Below are positions 26,066 to 34,596 of a stretch of 64,000 nt of DNA, one piece after another; positions within the stretch are counted from its first letter, which is position 1, and every line of letters starts with the position of its first letter. A program made the translations under genes and the position numbers. Source of the stretch: JAEUHZ01 sp964552795 (lineage in GTDB: Bacteria > Planctomycetota > UBA1135 > GCA-002686595); contig CAZKIO010000023.1 of assembly GCA_964552795.1 (NCBI GenBank), positions 1 to 64,000 on the forward strand, given 5' to 3'. The notes under the pieces are model-generated. The model ran no database searches, was not told the DNA's origin, and saw only the letters and a list, made by a program, of their open reading frames with translations.

Positions 26066-27226
26066 ATGGAGCCGGTCCGCAATGGGAGCACGCGCCCGGG
26101 CACGCTGCTCGTCGCGCGCTGCACCCTGGCGGCCGCCGCGGGCGTGCTGCTGGCCGAGGCCTGCGCCCGGATCTGGCTGGGCGCCTGGGCGGACCCTGAG
26201 TGCTTCCGCCGGTTCGCCACGCTGGATCAGGTGCGCGCGCGCGGCGAGCCGCAGTTGTTCGAGCGGCATGCGTACCTGGGCTATGCACCCGCACCCGGCT
26301 ACCGCCGCGGGCCGAATGCGCACGACAGCCGCGGCTTTCGCGGAGCGGAGGTCGCGCAGCCCAAGCCCGCGGGCGAGTACCGCATCGCGTGCCTGGGCGG
26401 GTCGACCACCTACACGAGCAGCGTCGAGGACTGGCGCGCGGCGTGGCCCGCGCGCCTGGAGCAGGAGCTGCACGCGCTGGGCCGCGGAGAGGTGCGCGTG
26501 GTCAACGCCGGCTGCCACAACTGGACGAGCTACGAGCACCTGATCAACTGGGAGCTGCGCGTCGGGGAGCTCGATCCCGATCTGTTGATCGTCATGGAAG
26601 GCTTCAACGACCTCAAGGCGCGCTACGTGTGGCCGCCCGAGGCCTACCGGGGCGACAACTCCGGCTACCGCCGGTTCACCACGAACCTGACCACGACGCC
26701 GCTGCGCGAGCACAGCGCGCTGTGGCGCATCGTCGCCGTGAGCGCGGGCTGGATGCAGCCCCAGGTCGAACTCCAGAGGGCGCTGGACAACCACGCCGGC
26801 AGCTCGGTGTGGGGCGCCGTCCGGGCGCGACTGTTCGAGGGATCCGATCCCGGCGGCCTGCCGGGGTCGGTCGAGCCGGCCGAGATCCTGCGGCGCAATC
26901 CGCCGCGCTGGTTCGAGCGCAACCTGGAGGACCTCGCCGCGCTCGCCCGCCGCCGGGGCGCGCAGGTGCTGTTCCTGTCCTCGCCCAGTTGCGTCGAGCG
27001 CATCAGCCGCTCGGCCGCGGGCTCGCGCGCGTTCGACGCCGCCATGGACGAGATGAACCGCTCCGTCCGCGCCGTGGCCGGGCGCTCCGACGCGCGGTTC
27101 TTCGACCTTGCCGCCGAGCTTCCGGCGGATCCGGCACTGTACGTCGACGAGGTGCACCACACGGCCGAGGGCGCGCACGAGATCGCGCGGATCCTGGCGC
27201 GCCGGATCGCCGCGGGCGACCGTTGA
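26066..27226 (+). CDS. Membrane-anchored SGNH/GDSL-type hydrolase-like protein
   Basis: The 386-residue protein has an N-terminal membrane segment (residues of about 13-33) and an extracytoplasmic catalytic domain. Block I is CLGGSTTY with the candidate nucleophile Ser113; block III is seen as 'MEGFNDLKARY' with the Asn; block V is DEVHHTAEGAH with Asp and His. Such anchored SGNH proteins often act as esterases or acetyltransferase partners on surface glycans. It is divergent from the dioxygenase gene and convergent with the FG-GAP gene, 10 bp apart at the stops. Confidence 0.75.
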   Translation: MEPVRNGSTRPGTLLVARCTLAAAAGVLLAEACARIWLGAWADPECFRRFATLDQVRARGEPQLFERHAYLGYAPAPGYRRGPNAHDSRGFRGAEVAQPKPAGEYRIACLGGSTTYTSSVEDWRAAWPARLEQELHALGRGEVRVVNAGCHNWTSYEHLINWELRVGELDPDLLIVMEGFNDLKARYVWPPEAYRGDNSGYRRFTTNLTTTPLREHSALWRIVAVSAGWMQPQVELQRALDNHAGSSVWGAVRARLFEGSDPGGLPGSVEPAEILRRNPPRWFERNLEDLAALARRRGAQVLFLSSPSCVERISRSAAGSRAFDAAMDEMNRSVRAVAGRSDARFFDLAAELPADPALYVDEVHHTAEGAHEIARILARRIAAGDR

Positions 27227-27236
27227 CCGCGCGGCG

Positions 27237-28928
27237 TCAGGGCCGCACGGTGAACGCGACCGCGTCGGTCAGCCCGACGTTCGCGGGCGGCGCGTAGCCA
27301 GGGTCGCGCGAGTAGAACTGGCAGTACACGCTGGTGCCCGCCGTGATGCCCTGGGCGGCCATCCAGGCGTGGGACGCGAACCACTCGTAGGTGCCGCTGC
27401 AATCGACCGGCGTGGCGCCGCCCGAGTGCTGCACCCCGGTGCGCGCGATGGGCGGCTGTACGCACAGCGTGCCCCCCAGCCAGGGCAGGGACTGCGGTGC
27501 GCGCGCGTGGATCAGGAGGCCGAAATTGCCCGAGAGCACTTGCGTGGCGCGCAGGCGAAAGTCGTCCGGTCCCGACAGGCGCGGGAGCCCGCTCCAGGAC
27601 ATCGCGGGTGTGCACCCGCGCGAGTTGACCTTGGCGCTGCAGTACGCCGCGGGCTGCAGGTCGAACCCCCGGAACGTGCGCACGCTGCCCGACGCGACGC
27701 CTCCCAGCTCGTCGCGGTACGCACCGACCACCACATCGGCCGCGCCGTCACCGGACAGGTCGTCGGTGAAGGCGACGGAGCGGCCGAACCCGTCGCCGGC
27801 ATCGTCACCGTGCAGCTTGTGGAGCAGCGCCCCGTTCGCACCGGACACGACGTACGCCGCGCCCGCGTGCGGCGCGAAGCTGTCGTCGAACACGGCGCCG
27901 ACGACCCAGTCGGGGATTCCGTCGAGGTCGACGTCGCGGCCGCCGTCGACGCTGTAGCCCAGGAGCGCGCCGTCCGTCTCGCCTTCGAGCGCGAACAGGA
28001 CGGCCCCGGTCGCCGTCGACAGCGCGTAGGCCGCGCCCGTCGTACGGCCCTGCGCATCTCGCGCTTCGCGCGCCCCCACGACGAGATCGGCGCGTCCGTC
28101 CCCGTCGAGGTCGCCGGCGCCCGCGAGGGCGAACCCGAACTGATCGTCGGGCTGCAGCCCGAGGAAGGTCCGCCGCAGCGCGCCGTCCGATCCCGCGAAC
28201 ACGAACACCGCGCCCGCGTTCGCGCCGCCGGCGTCGTGGCCGTGCGCGCCCACCGCGAGGTCGTCGATCCCGTCCCCGTCCGCGTCGCCCAGCCCGCGCA
28301 CACAGATGCCGAAGCGGTCGTCCGCGGCAAGTCCGTGCAGCAACCGTATCCGGACCCCGCTCGCGCCGGAGTGGACGCTCACACTGCCCGCGTCCGCGCC
28401 GGACGCGTCCGACTGCCACGCGCCGATCGCGTAGTCCGCCATGCCGTCGCCGTCGAGGTCGCCGAGACCGGCCACCGAGATGCCGAATCCGTCGTCGGCC
28501 GCGCCGCCGACGTGCTCGCGCAGCAGGGCACCGCTGCGCCCCGAGTGCACGCGGACCCGACCCGTCCGCCCGGGAACGGCGTTCGATGGCGCGCCGACGA
28601 TCAACTCGGCGGCGCCGTCCCCGTCGAGATCGCCCAGAGCGGCGGCGCTCCAGCCGAAGTCGTCGCCGGTCGCGGTCCCGAACACGCTCCAGAGAGCCTG
28701 ACCCGTGCGACCGGAGACGAGTCGCACGCCGCCCGCATCCGCGGCCGGTCCGTCCGCAAGCGTGGCGCACGCGACGTAGTCCGCGCGCCCGTCGCCGTCG
28801 ACGTCGCCCACGCCGACGACGCAGCGCCCCAGGCCGTCCCCCGCCGCGCCTGCGATCGTGTGCACGATCGACTGCGCGTGGAGCGCCGCCGGCAGACAGG
28901 TCCAGACCAGGAGGCCCAGTGCGCGCAC
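27237..28928 (-). CDS. Secreted seven-blade FG-GAP (integrin-alpha-like) propeller protein
   Basis: The 563-residue protein has a signal peptide (MRALGLLVWTCLPAALHAQ). Seven calcium-loop repeats of the 'GDxDGDGxxDxxxGA' type are visible (for example GVGDVDGDGRADYVACA, GLGDLDGDGMADYAIGA, GAGDLDGDGRADLVVGA), enough for one complete integrin-alpha-type propeller. From about residue 425 a separate domain starts with 'AAYCSAKVNSRGCTPAMSWS' and ends with 'YCQFYSRDP...GLTDAVAFTV', a C-terminal module I recognise from secreted planctomycete proteins. It is likely to be calcium-dependent and adhesive or structural at the cell surface. Confidence 0.82.
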   Translation of the reverse strand: MRALGLLVWTCLPAALHAQSIVHTIAGAAGDGLGRCVVGVGDVDGDGRADYVACATLADGPAADAGGVRLVSGRTGQALWSVFGTATGDDFGWSAAALGDLDGDGAAELIVGAPSNAVPGRTGRVRVHSGRSGALLREHVGGAADDGFGISVAGLGDLDGDGMADYAIGAWQSDASGADAGSVSVHSGASGVRIRLLHGLAADDRFGICVRGLGDADGDGIDDLAVGAHGHDAGGANAGAVFVFAGSDGALRRTFLGLQPDDQFGFALAGAGDLDGDGRADLVVGAREARDAQGRTTGAAYALSTATGAVLFALEGETDGALLGYSVDGGRDVDLDGIPDWVVGAVFDDSFAPHAGAAYVVSGANGALLHKLHGDDAGDGFGRSVAFTDDLSGDGAADVVVGAYRDELGGVASGSVRTFRGFDLQPAAYCSAKVNSRGCTPAMSWSGLPRLSGPDDFRLRATQVLSGNFGLLIHARAPQSLPWLGGTLCVQPPIARTGVQHSGGATPVDCSGTYEWFASHAWMAAQGITAGTSVYCQFYSRDPGYAPPANVGLTDAVAFTVRP

Positions 28929-28937
28929 GCTTCCAGC

Positions 28938-30485
28938 CTAGCGCTGATCCCCGCGGGCGGGGTCCGCGCCGCCCGGCGCCGGCGCGAACTGGGCGCGATG
29001 GGGCGCGGCGACGTGCTCGCCCAGGAACTCGAAGGCGCGGCGGTACTCTGGCAGACGGGCCTGGTCCTTGGGTTCGAGGCGCGCCGCCGGATCCAGCAGG
29101 AAGCGGTAGTTGGCGGCCAGCCGCCGGTAGAACTCCTCCGTCTCCTGAGCCGGGCGCCGTTCGACGCGCTCGATCACGCGCGCCAGCGCCGCCGTGTCCG
29201 TGCCGCGGCGCCGGACGACGAAGCGCGCGAGGCTCGCCGTCGAGCGTCCCGGCGCGTCGAGGTTGGCTTGCCAGCGATCCGGCTCGATCCGGCGCAACGT
29301 CCCCGCCGCGGGGATCAGCACCAGCAGGCCGGCCGCCGCGCAGGCCGCGACGCGCGCGATCCCCCCGCGCGCGGCCAGCGCGTCGAGCGCCAGCGCCGCG
29401 GCGAGCCACAGGAACGGATGCAACAGCATCAGGTACCGGTGGCCGAAGACGCCCTGCTCTTCCTGTGCCTGGAATCCGCCCGCGACGTACGCCAGCGCGA
29501 ATGCGGGCGGATAGGCGACGACGGCGATCGCGAGCGGACCGCGCGCCCGCACGAGCGCCACCAGCCACAGGAGCGCCAGCGCGCCCGCGACCAGTGCGTC
29601 GATCCGACCGCCCGGCACGCCGGGCAGCCCGGGATGATCGAACGACGCGGGCAGATGGCGGGCGGCGAACGCGAGGGCGTGCGACGCCGCCGCGCCGGGC
29701 GCCGAGAAGTGCTCCGCCGCCGAACGCCCGTAGACGCCCAGCCCCGCGAAGTCGTGGGTCAGGTTGTAGGCCAGCCAGGGCGCGAGGCCGAGCGCGAAAC
29801 CGGCCGCACGCGCCGTGAGGTGCCGCAGGACGGCACCGCGGTCGCGCGCGATCTCCACGGCCACGACGACGGCGATCGCGAGCGCCGTGCCGTAGCTGAA
29901 GGAGAGCGCGAGCCCGCACGCGAGCCCGTGCGACGCCGCGCTGCGCGCAGTGCGCCGCGCCGCGTGCTGCCAGGAGGCCAGGACGACCAGCAGCGCGAAC
30001 ACGTTGCTCTCGACGTGCGTGCCCCAGGCCGTGGAACCGACCAGCGCGTACCCCGGCGACGCCGCGACCGCCAGCAGACCGCCGATCCACGCGGCGCGCC
30101 GCCCGCGCGCGCGGTCGAGCAGCACGAACGCGAGCGCGACCGTGGCCCACGCGAACGGCAGCGTGGCGAGGCGCAGCGCGATCGCCGAGGGGCCGAACAG
30201 GGCGTAGACCGGCGCGGCCACGAGCGCGATGGCCAGCGTGCCGCCCGAGAAGTGCGTCATCTGATGGTCGAGGAACGGCAGCAGCGGCCCGCGCACGATC
30301 TCGTCGGCCGCCATGCCGCGCCGCAGTTCCTCGGGCGGCAGCTGCCCGCCCGGCGACAGCTCCTCGGGCGGCATCAGGATCAGCGCCAGGCGCAGCAGCG
30401 TCACCAGGAGGCACAGGACGAGCAGCGCCGGCGCGCGCCGGACCGCGCGCGCCCGATCCGCCGATCCGGACGGGTCCGGGCTCAC
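28938..30485 (-). CDS. Polytopic membrane glycosyltransferase-like protein (GT-C/ArnT-like)
   Basis: The 515-residue protein has about 10-11 predicted membrane helices and a C-terminal soluble tail of about 110 residues. The first helix is followed by an acidic loop with 'PPEELSPGGQLPPEE' and an aromatic/acidic stretch, the usual place of catalytic acids in GT-C fold enzymes using lipid-linked sugars. No exact family signature is seen, so donor and acceptor are unknown. GTG 30485 overlaps the stop of the LOG gene upstream (GTGA), so the two genes are co-translated. A second GT39-like protein is encoded at 56043-57599. Confidence 0.65.
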   Translation of the reverse strand: MSPDPSGSADRARAVRRAPALLVLCLLVTLLRLALILMPPEELSPGGQLPPEELRRGMAADEIVRGPLLPFLDHQMTHFSGGTLAIALVAAPVYALFGPSAIALRLATLPFAWATVALAFVLLDRARGRRAAWIGGLLAVAASPGYALVGSTAWGTHVESNVFALLVVLASWQHAARRTARSAASHGLACGLALSFSYGTALAIAVVVAVEIARDRGAVLRHLTARAAGFALGLAPWLAYNLTHDFAGLGVYGRSAAEHFSAPGAAASHALAFAARHLPASFDHPGLPGVPGGRIDALVAGALALLWLVALVRARGPLAIAVVAYPPAFALAYVAGGFQAQEEQGVFGHRYLMLLHPFLWLAAALALDALAARGGIARVAACAAAGLLVLIPAAGTLRRIEPDRWQANLDAPGRSTASLARFVVRRRGTDTAALARVIERVERRPAQETEEFYRRLAANYRFLLDPAARLEPKDQARLPEYRRAFEFLGEHVAAPHRAQFAPAPGGADPARGDQR

Positions 30486-31279
30486 GCGTCGCGCCCGCCG
30501 GTCCCGGTGTCCTCGAACAGCCACCAGCGCCGCTTGCGCGTCTCGCGCTTCAGCCCGAAGCGCCGCACGGCCATGGCGTCGATCACCGCCATGGCCTCGT
30601 CGGGCGAGTCGGTGAACGTCAGGCGTTCCAGGTCCTCGCGCCCGATCGTCCCCCGCGCGACCATCGACTCGAGCAGGTCGCGCAGCGGCTTCCAGTACTG
30701 CGTGTCCATCAGCACGATCGGAAAGTCGCGCACCTTGCCCGTCTGGATCAGCGTCGCGGACTCGAACAGCTCGTCCAGCGTTCCGAAGCCGCCGGGCAGC
30801 ACGACGAACGCGTAGCTGTACTTCACCAGCAGCACCTTGCGCACGAAGAAGTAGCGCAGCGTGATCCAGCGGTCGAGGTACGGGTTGTGGTGCTGCTCCT
30901 CGGGCAGGACGATGTTGACGCCGACCGAGCGGCCGCCGACGTCGCGCGCGCCGCGGTTGGCGGCTTCCATGATCCCGGGACCGCCGCCGGTCAGCACCGT
31001 GAAGCCGTCGCGCGCGATGCGCCGGCCCATCTCGCGCGCGAGCTGGTAGGCCGGCTCCTCCTCGCGGAAGCGCGCGGACCCGAACACGGTCACGCACGGG
31101 CCCAGGAAGTGCAGCGCGCGGAACCCGCGCAAGAACTCCAGGAAGATGCGCAGGGCACGCAGGAACTCCGAGCCGCGCCCGCCGGGCCCCTCCAGGAACG
31201 GGATGTCGCCGGTCGGCGCGGGGTGCTTGCCCCACTCCTTCCGCGCGAGGCCGGGCGGGTCACGGTCGGGGGAGGCCAT
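30482..31279 (-). CDS. LOG family protein (TIGR00730, cytokinin-activating-type nucleotide hydrolase fold)
   Basis: The 265-residue cytoplasmic protein has the Rossmann-like fold annotated as 'lysine decarboxylase' in error or as LOG; members hydrolyse nucleoside monophosphates. The two signature motifs are intact: GGGPGIMEAANRGA and PGGFGTLDELFE (PGGxGTxxE). Residues before about 55 form a non-conserved extension. ATG 31279 was chosen over a TTG 36 bp upstream. The gene overlaps the downstream membrane protein by 4 bp and diverges from aspartate kinase, whose start is 68 bp away. Confidence 0.88.
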   Translation of the reverse strand: MASPDRDPPGLARKEWGKHPAPTGDIPFLEGPGGRGSEFLRALRIFLEFLRGFRALHFLGPCVTVFGSARFREEEPAYQLAREMGRRIARDGFTVLTGGGPGIMEAANRGARDVGGRSVGVNIVLPEEQHHNPYLDRWITLRYFFVRKVLLVKYSYAFVVLPGGFGTLDELFESATLIQTGKVRDFPIVLMDTQYWKPLRDLLESMVARGTIGREDLERLTFTDSPDEAMAVIDAMAVRRFGLKRETRKRRWWLFEDTGTGGRDA

Positions 31280-31347
31280 GCCGGCAGGATGCACCGACCC
31301 GGGCGCGGCCTTCAACGTTCGCGCGCCGACGCTATCCTCTTTCCCCC

Positions 31348-32679
31348 ATGAAACCCCGGGTGGTCCTGAAGTTCGGCGGCACGTCGGTCGGCAGCGCGGA
31401 CGCGATCCGGCGCGCGGCCGGCATCGTGGAGCGCGCGCTGCCCGAGCACCCGGTGGTCGTCGTGTCGGCCGTGGGCGGCATCACGGACCGCCTGCTGCGC
31501 CTCGCGTCGACGGCCGCGTCCGGCGGCGAGAGCCAGCCGCTGGAGAACGAGATCGTCGAGAAGCACCGCGCGCTGGTCGGCGAGCTGGATCTGGACCCCG
31601 GCCTGCTCGATCCGTGGCTGACCGAGCTGCGCGACCTGTCGCGCGGCCTGGCGCTCCTGCGCGAGGCCAGCCCGCGCACGCTCGACCGCCTCGCGAGCCT
31701 GGGCGAGCGCATGAGCGCGCGCCTCATCGCCGCGCACCTGACCTCGCGCGGCGTCACGGCGCGCGCCATCGACGCCTGGGACGCGGGACTCGTCACCGAC
31801 GCGCGCTTCGGCTGCGCGCGGCCGCTGCCCGAGGCCTCCGCGCGCATCGCCGCGGCGCTCGCTCCCGTGGCCGAGGTGCCGGTCATCACCGGCTTCCTGG
31901 GCCGCGAACCCTGCGGCGGCATCACGACGCTGGGCCGCGGCGGCAGCGACTACTCCGCGTCGATCTTCGGCGCCGCGATCGGCGCGCGCGAGGTGCAGAT
32001 CTGGACCGACGTCGACGGCGTGCTGACCGCCGACCCGCGGCAGGTGAAGTCGGCGCGGCCCGTCCCCGTGCTGTCGTTCGCCGAGGCCGCCGAGCTGGCA
32101 TTCTTCGGCGCCAAGGTGCTGCACCCCGCGACGATGGTGCCCGCGGTGCGCGCCGGCATCCCGATCCGCGTGCTGAACACGTGGCGGCCGGACGAGCCGG
32201 GCACGCGCGTGGTCGGCCGGCTCGCCGCCGGGGAGCGCGGGATCAAGTCGATCGCGACGAAGGGCCACATCGCGGCCGTCAACGTCGTCGCCAGCGAGAT
32301 GATGTTCCAGTACGGCTTCCTGGAGCGCATCGCCGACGTGTTCGCGCGCCACGAGGTGGTCGTGGACGTCATCGCGACCTCCGAGGTGTCGGTGGCGCTG
32401 ACCGTCGACGAGGCCGCGCGCCTCGACCCCGTCGTGGCCGACCTGACGACGTTCTCGGAGGTGTCGGTCGTGCGCGACCTCGCGCTCGTCAGCGTCGTCG
32501 GCGAGGAGCTGCGCGACGGCATGGGCGTGCAGGCGCGCGTGTTCGGCACGCTGGCGGAGCTGGGCGTGCGGGCCGAGATGGCGAGCTACGGCGCGACGCG
32601 CAACAACCTGTCGCTGGTGATCCCCCGGGCGCGCCTGGGCGAGGTGCAGGAAGCCCTGCACGCGCGCTTGTTCGGCTGA
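31348..32679 (+). CDS. lysC: Aspartate kinase
   Basis: The 443-residue enzyme phosphorylates aspartate, the first step to lysine, threonine, methionine and diaminopimelate. The N-terminal kinase domain shows KFGGTSVGS at residues 8-16, 'SLGERMSARLIAAHL', 'GREPCGGITTLGRGGSDYSA' and 'WTDVDGVLTADPR'. The C-terminal part (about 300-443) carries two ACT modules with 'VVDVIATSEVSVALTVDE', the usual site for amino-acid feedback. A monofunctional enzyme without homoserine dehydrogenase. It is a single-gene unit, divergent from the LOG gene. Confidence 0.93.
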   Translation: MKPRVVLKFGGTSVGSADAIRRAAGIVERALPEHPVVVVSAVGGITDRLLRLASTAASGGESQPLENEIVEKHRALVGELDLDPGLLDPWLTELRDLSRGLALLREASPRTLDRLASLGERMSARLIAAHLTSRGVTARAIDAWDAGLVTDARFGCARPLPEASARIAAALAPVAEVPVITGFLGREPCGGITTLGRGGSDYSASIFGAAIGAREVQIWTDVDGVLTADPRQVKSARPVPVLSFAEAAELAFFGAKVLHPATMVPAVRAGIPIRVLNTWRPDEPGTRVVGRLAAGERGIKSIATKGHIAAVNVVASEMMFQYGFLERIADVFARHEVVVDVIATSEVSVALTVDEAARLDPVVADLTTFSEVSVVRDLALVSVVGEELRDGMGVQARVFGTLAELGVRAEMASYGATRNNLSLVIPRARLGEVQEALHARLFG

Positions 32680-32865
32680 TTGCAAGCGGACCGAGCGCAG
32701 GGGGGAACGAACGCTCGCCCAGGATGGCTGGCCCCGTCCGTGGACCACGCGGATGCCCAATCGGAGTGAGACGGATGCGGCGGAGCGTGCTCCCGCCCCT
32801 CGTTCGGCTTCTGCAACTGCCTGAGGGATCGGGGCTTGCGCAGGATCAACCGCCCGGTCCTGGAT

Positions 32866-32885
32866 TCTCTCTCTCTCTCTCTCTC
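32866..32885 (+). repeat. (TC)10 dinucleotide tract
   Basis: Ten perfect TC units run from 32866 to 32885 in DNA that otherwise has no simple repeats. The tract ends 20 bp before the ATG at 32906, and a stop codon (32900-32902) separates the tract from that frame. Its position suggests an effect on promoter spacing or leader structure, since length changes by slippage would not shift the reading frame of this start. Confidence 0.85.
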
Positions 32886-32905
32886 CCTCGGCAACGCAGT
32901 AGGAT

Positions 32906-33478
32906 ATGCCCATCGCTGCCCCAAGAGCCAGCGTACCGAGGGAAGGGGACCTTCCCCGGAAGGACTCACAGAGAGCCGAAGCGAGCCCAGATGGGAAGAC
33001 TCACGCGTATTGGACAGACCCGACGATTGCGGTTGGGGCCAGCGCCGGCGTCACGCTGAGTCTCATGTCGACGGTAGCGGCACCCGTTTCGTCCGCCGTG
33101 CCAGTGTCGGAGTGCGCCGGGTGCGCGCCAACGTCGGGTTACCAGTTGACGACCAGTGGCATCAACAAGGTGAGCGTCCACGTGGGTGTTCAATGGGGAG
33201 CTTGCGTTGGAACCGCTCCGGACTGCACGGCGGAAGGCTGCGAAGCGGTGATCACGCGCAACTGGAACCTGCCCATCGGGATCACGATGAACTTCTGCCA
33301 ACTACGCCCACCGCCGCAGCCTCCACTGTGTGTGTATCCGCCCCCTGTCGTTGGCCCTCCCGGAGATGGGTGGGATGAGAACTGGGACATCATCCGCTGC
33401 AGGGGTTCAAAGACCTACACGATCACGACGAGTTCGCTCAGCGCTCAGGCCACCGGCTATTGCTCCGCCTGCCAGTAG
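32906..33478 (+). CDS. Small Cys-rich hypothetical protein, possibly secreted
   Basis: The 190-residue frame ends at TAG 33476. The first 40 or so residues are hydrophilic and probably not coding or a leader, while a hydrophobic stretch 'IAVGASAGVTLSLMSTVAAPVSSAV' at about 42-66 could be a signal or anchor; ATG 33066 is an alternative start. The rest holds nine Cys, a polyproline-like 'LRPPPQPPLCVYPPPVVGPP' segment and a final CSACQ. I recognise no family. Base composition is clearly less GC-rich than the surrounding genes. The next gene begins 3 bp after the stop, so the two form a unit. Confidence 0.5.
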   Translation: MPIAAPRASVPREGDLPRKDSQRAEASPDGKTHAYWTDPTIAVGASAGVTLSLMSTVAAPVSSAVPVSECAGCAPTSGYQLTTSGINKVSVHVGVQWGACVGTAPDCTAEGCEAVITRNWNLPIGITMNFCQLRPPPQPPLCVYPPPVVGPPGDGWDENWDIIRCRGSKTYTITTSSLSAQATGYCSACQ

Positions 33479-33481
33479 CCC

Positions 33482-34324
33482 ATGAGACCCCGCGCCATGG
33501 CGGTGCTGGTCGTCGGACTGGGTGCGCTGTCGGTCCTTTGGGCCTGGAGCAGGACCCGAAAGGCCGACCAGATCGGGACCGCGACGCTGCTGGTCCCAGG
33601 GTCGGCCCCTCCGTCCGATCGGGCTCTCGGGAACGCCCCGTCGGAGGACGCCGCCGGCCTCCCGACGCGCCGGGCACGTGAGGTGGAGACGCCCGGAGTG
33701 CCCGCCGTCGGCCACTCTGATGAGCGCGTCGGGAGCATCGGATGGAACCTCGCCGAGTTCTACGGAGCCGAGTGGGGAACTCTACGCTCCACCCTGGCCC
33801 AGCGGATCGATCTGGATCTCCAGCCCGATGTGCCGCTGCCGCCGTTCGAGCGCGTCCTCGACGAGTTGAGGGAGCAAATGCGGATCGGTGACAGGGTCTT
33901 CGAGCGCTGGAGGGAGCGCCATGCCGGACCTGACCCGGTGACTGTGGAGTACCTCACCAGGACCTTCCACACGGAGGGGATCGGCCTGGGAATGCGTGAC
34001 GTGGCTGCCATCGAAGCCGGTCTCGTCGAGATACGCGCGGAGATCCAGGGTAGGTTGGAGCGCCTTCGTTCCCTCTGCGACGCCGTCCTGGCACGCAAGT
34101 TCCAATTGAGGCTGTATGACCGCGCCCCCTACGCGAACATCACCTCGGACAAGATCCCCGCACGTGCGTTCCACCTGGACGGCACCGCCATCCAGGGTTG
34201 GGTCGTCACCTGGGGGATCGCCGAGGACGAGGATCCCGACCTGAGTGGCCTGTTGGCCGACCTCGGGGGGCTGAGTCGGCGACGGATGCAGGCAATCCGC
34301 GACCACCTCGCCACCCTGCGGTAG
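33482..34324 (+). CDS. Hypothetical protein with N-terminal membrane anchor
   Basis: The 280-residue protein has a single membrane helix at about residues 5-22 (MAVLVVGLGALSVLWAW), a low-complexity linker to about 85, then a mostly helical domain with heptad-like charge patterns (LDELREQMRIGDRVFERWRE, then a helix of ERLRSL type). Two aromatic/acidic blocks, 'GSIGWNLAEFYGAEWGTLRS' and 'FHLDGTAIQGWVVTWGIAED', are present. I do not recognise the family. It starts 3 bp after the Cys-rich gene and ends 145 bp before the trp leader peptide. Composition is lower in GC than its neighbours, suggesting acquisition or weak selection. Confidence 0.6.
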   Translation: MRPRAMAVLVVGLGALSVLWAWSRTRKADQIGTATLLVPGSAPPSDRALGNAPSEDAAGLPTRRAREVETPGVPAVGHSDERVGSIGWNLAEFYGAEWGTLRSTLAQRIDLDLQPDVPLPPFERVLDELREQMRIGDRVFERWRERHAGPDPVTVEYLTRTFHTEGIGLGMRDVAAIEAGLVEIRAEIQGRLERLRSLCDAVLARKFQLRLYDRAPYANITSDKIPARAFHLDGTAIQGWVVTWGIAEDEDPDLSGLLADLGGLSRRRMQAIRDHLATLR

Positions 34325-34469
34325 ATCGGAACGACGGGCCGGGACGAAACGCGACCCTTCGTGCCCGCAGTTCCAGGTCCGGGTCCCGCCGACGGGAAAT
34401 CGCACGACATGCCGCAGAACGCCGGGAGGGCGCTGCACGCCGGGACGTTCCCGGGTAGGCTTGAGAACC

Positions 34470-34541
34470 ATGACGCGCGGTCCGCAATCGTGGTGGTGGT
34501 CCCGGCCCGAGGTTCCCTCGGCGGCCGGGCGTGCTGACTAG
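34470..34541 (+). CDS. trpL: trp operon leader peptide with three consecutive Trp codons
   Basis: This short frame ATG 34470 to TAG 34539-34541 encodes 23 residues, MTRGPQSWWWSRPEVPSAAG plus RAD. Three consecutive TGG codons lie at 34491-34499. In tryptophan-biosynthesis operons such runs act as a sensor: a ribosome stalls on them when charged tRNA-Trp is scarce, which alters folding of the RNA ahead. The peptide ends 77 bp before the trpE start and is followed by competing hairpins and a terminator-like stem. No strong Shine-Dalgarno is seen (gggtagg lies about 11 bp upstream), so translation strength is uncertain. The placement next to trpE makes a chance run of Trp codons unlikely. Confidence 0.8.
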   Translation: MTRGPQSWWWSRPEVPSAAGRAD

Positions 34542-34575
34542 CAACCCGCCCATCCGCCGCGCGACACCTCGGGCC
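34501..34575 (+). promoter_or_regulatory. trp attenuator: alternative RNA hairpins
   Basis: Three mutually exclusive pairings can be read. Hairpin A: 34501-34512 (cccggcc then cgagg) with 34516-34529 (cctcg, a gc bulge, ggccggg), immediately after the Trp codons. Hairpin B: 34527-34535 with 34540-34551 (bulge acc), around the leader stop codon. Long-range pairing C: 34504-34512 (ggcccgagg) with 34567-34575 (cctcgggcc), nine perfect base pairs, which would hold the left arm of the terminator stem. Overlapping stems of this kind are what attenuation needs. Which one is the antiterminator is not clear, because pairing C uses the segment a stalled ribosome might cover. Confidence 0.6.
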
Positions 34576-34596
34576 TCCGCACTACGCGGGGGCCCG
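34570..34596 (+). terminator. Candidate attenuator terminator before trpE
   Basis: Bases 34570-34580 (cgggcctccgc) pair with 34586-34596 (gcgggggcccg) through eleven positions, ten Watson-Crick and one U-G, around the loop actac. A short, poor T-containing tract (tgcagtttct) follows. The stem ends 22 bp before the trpE ATG. Its left arm can instead pair with 34504-34512. Without a T-run, a factor such as Rho or simple blocking of the trpE ribosome site may take part. Confidence 0.6.

Noticed and set aside
32836..33378. Frame starting with TTG that reads through the (TC)10 tract as alternating Ser-Leu
   Set aside because: Continues as a low-complexity frame out of phase with the better candidate at 32906-33478; no domain and no start signal, so phase-variable translation is not supported.
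34570..34596. Idea that this stem is a T-box or tryptophan riboswitch
   Set aside because: No T-box sequence or tRNA-like specifier domain is seen; the Trp-codon leader peptide explains the region better.
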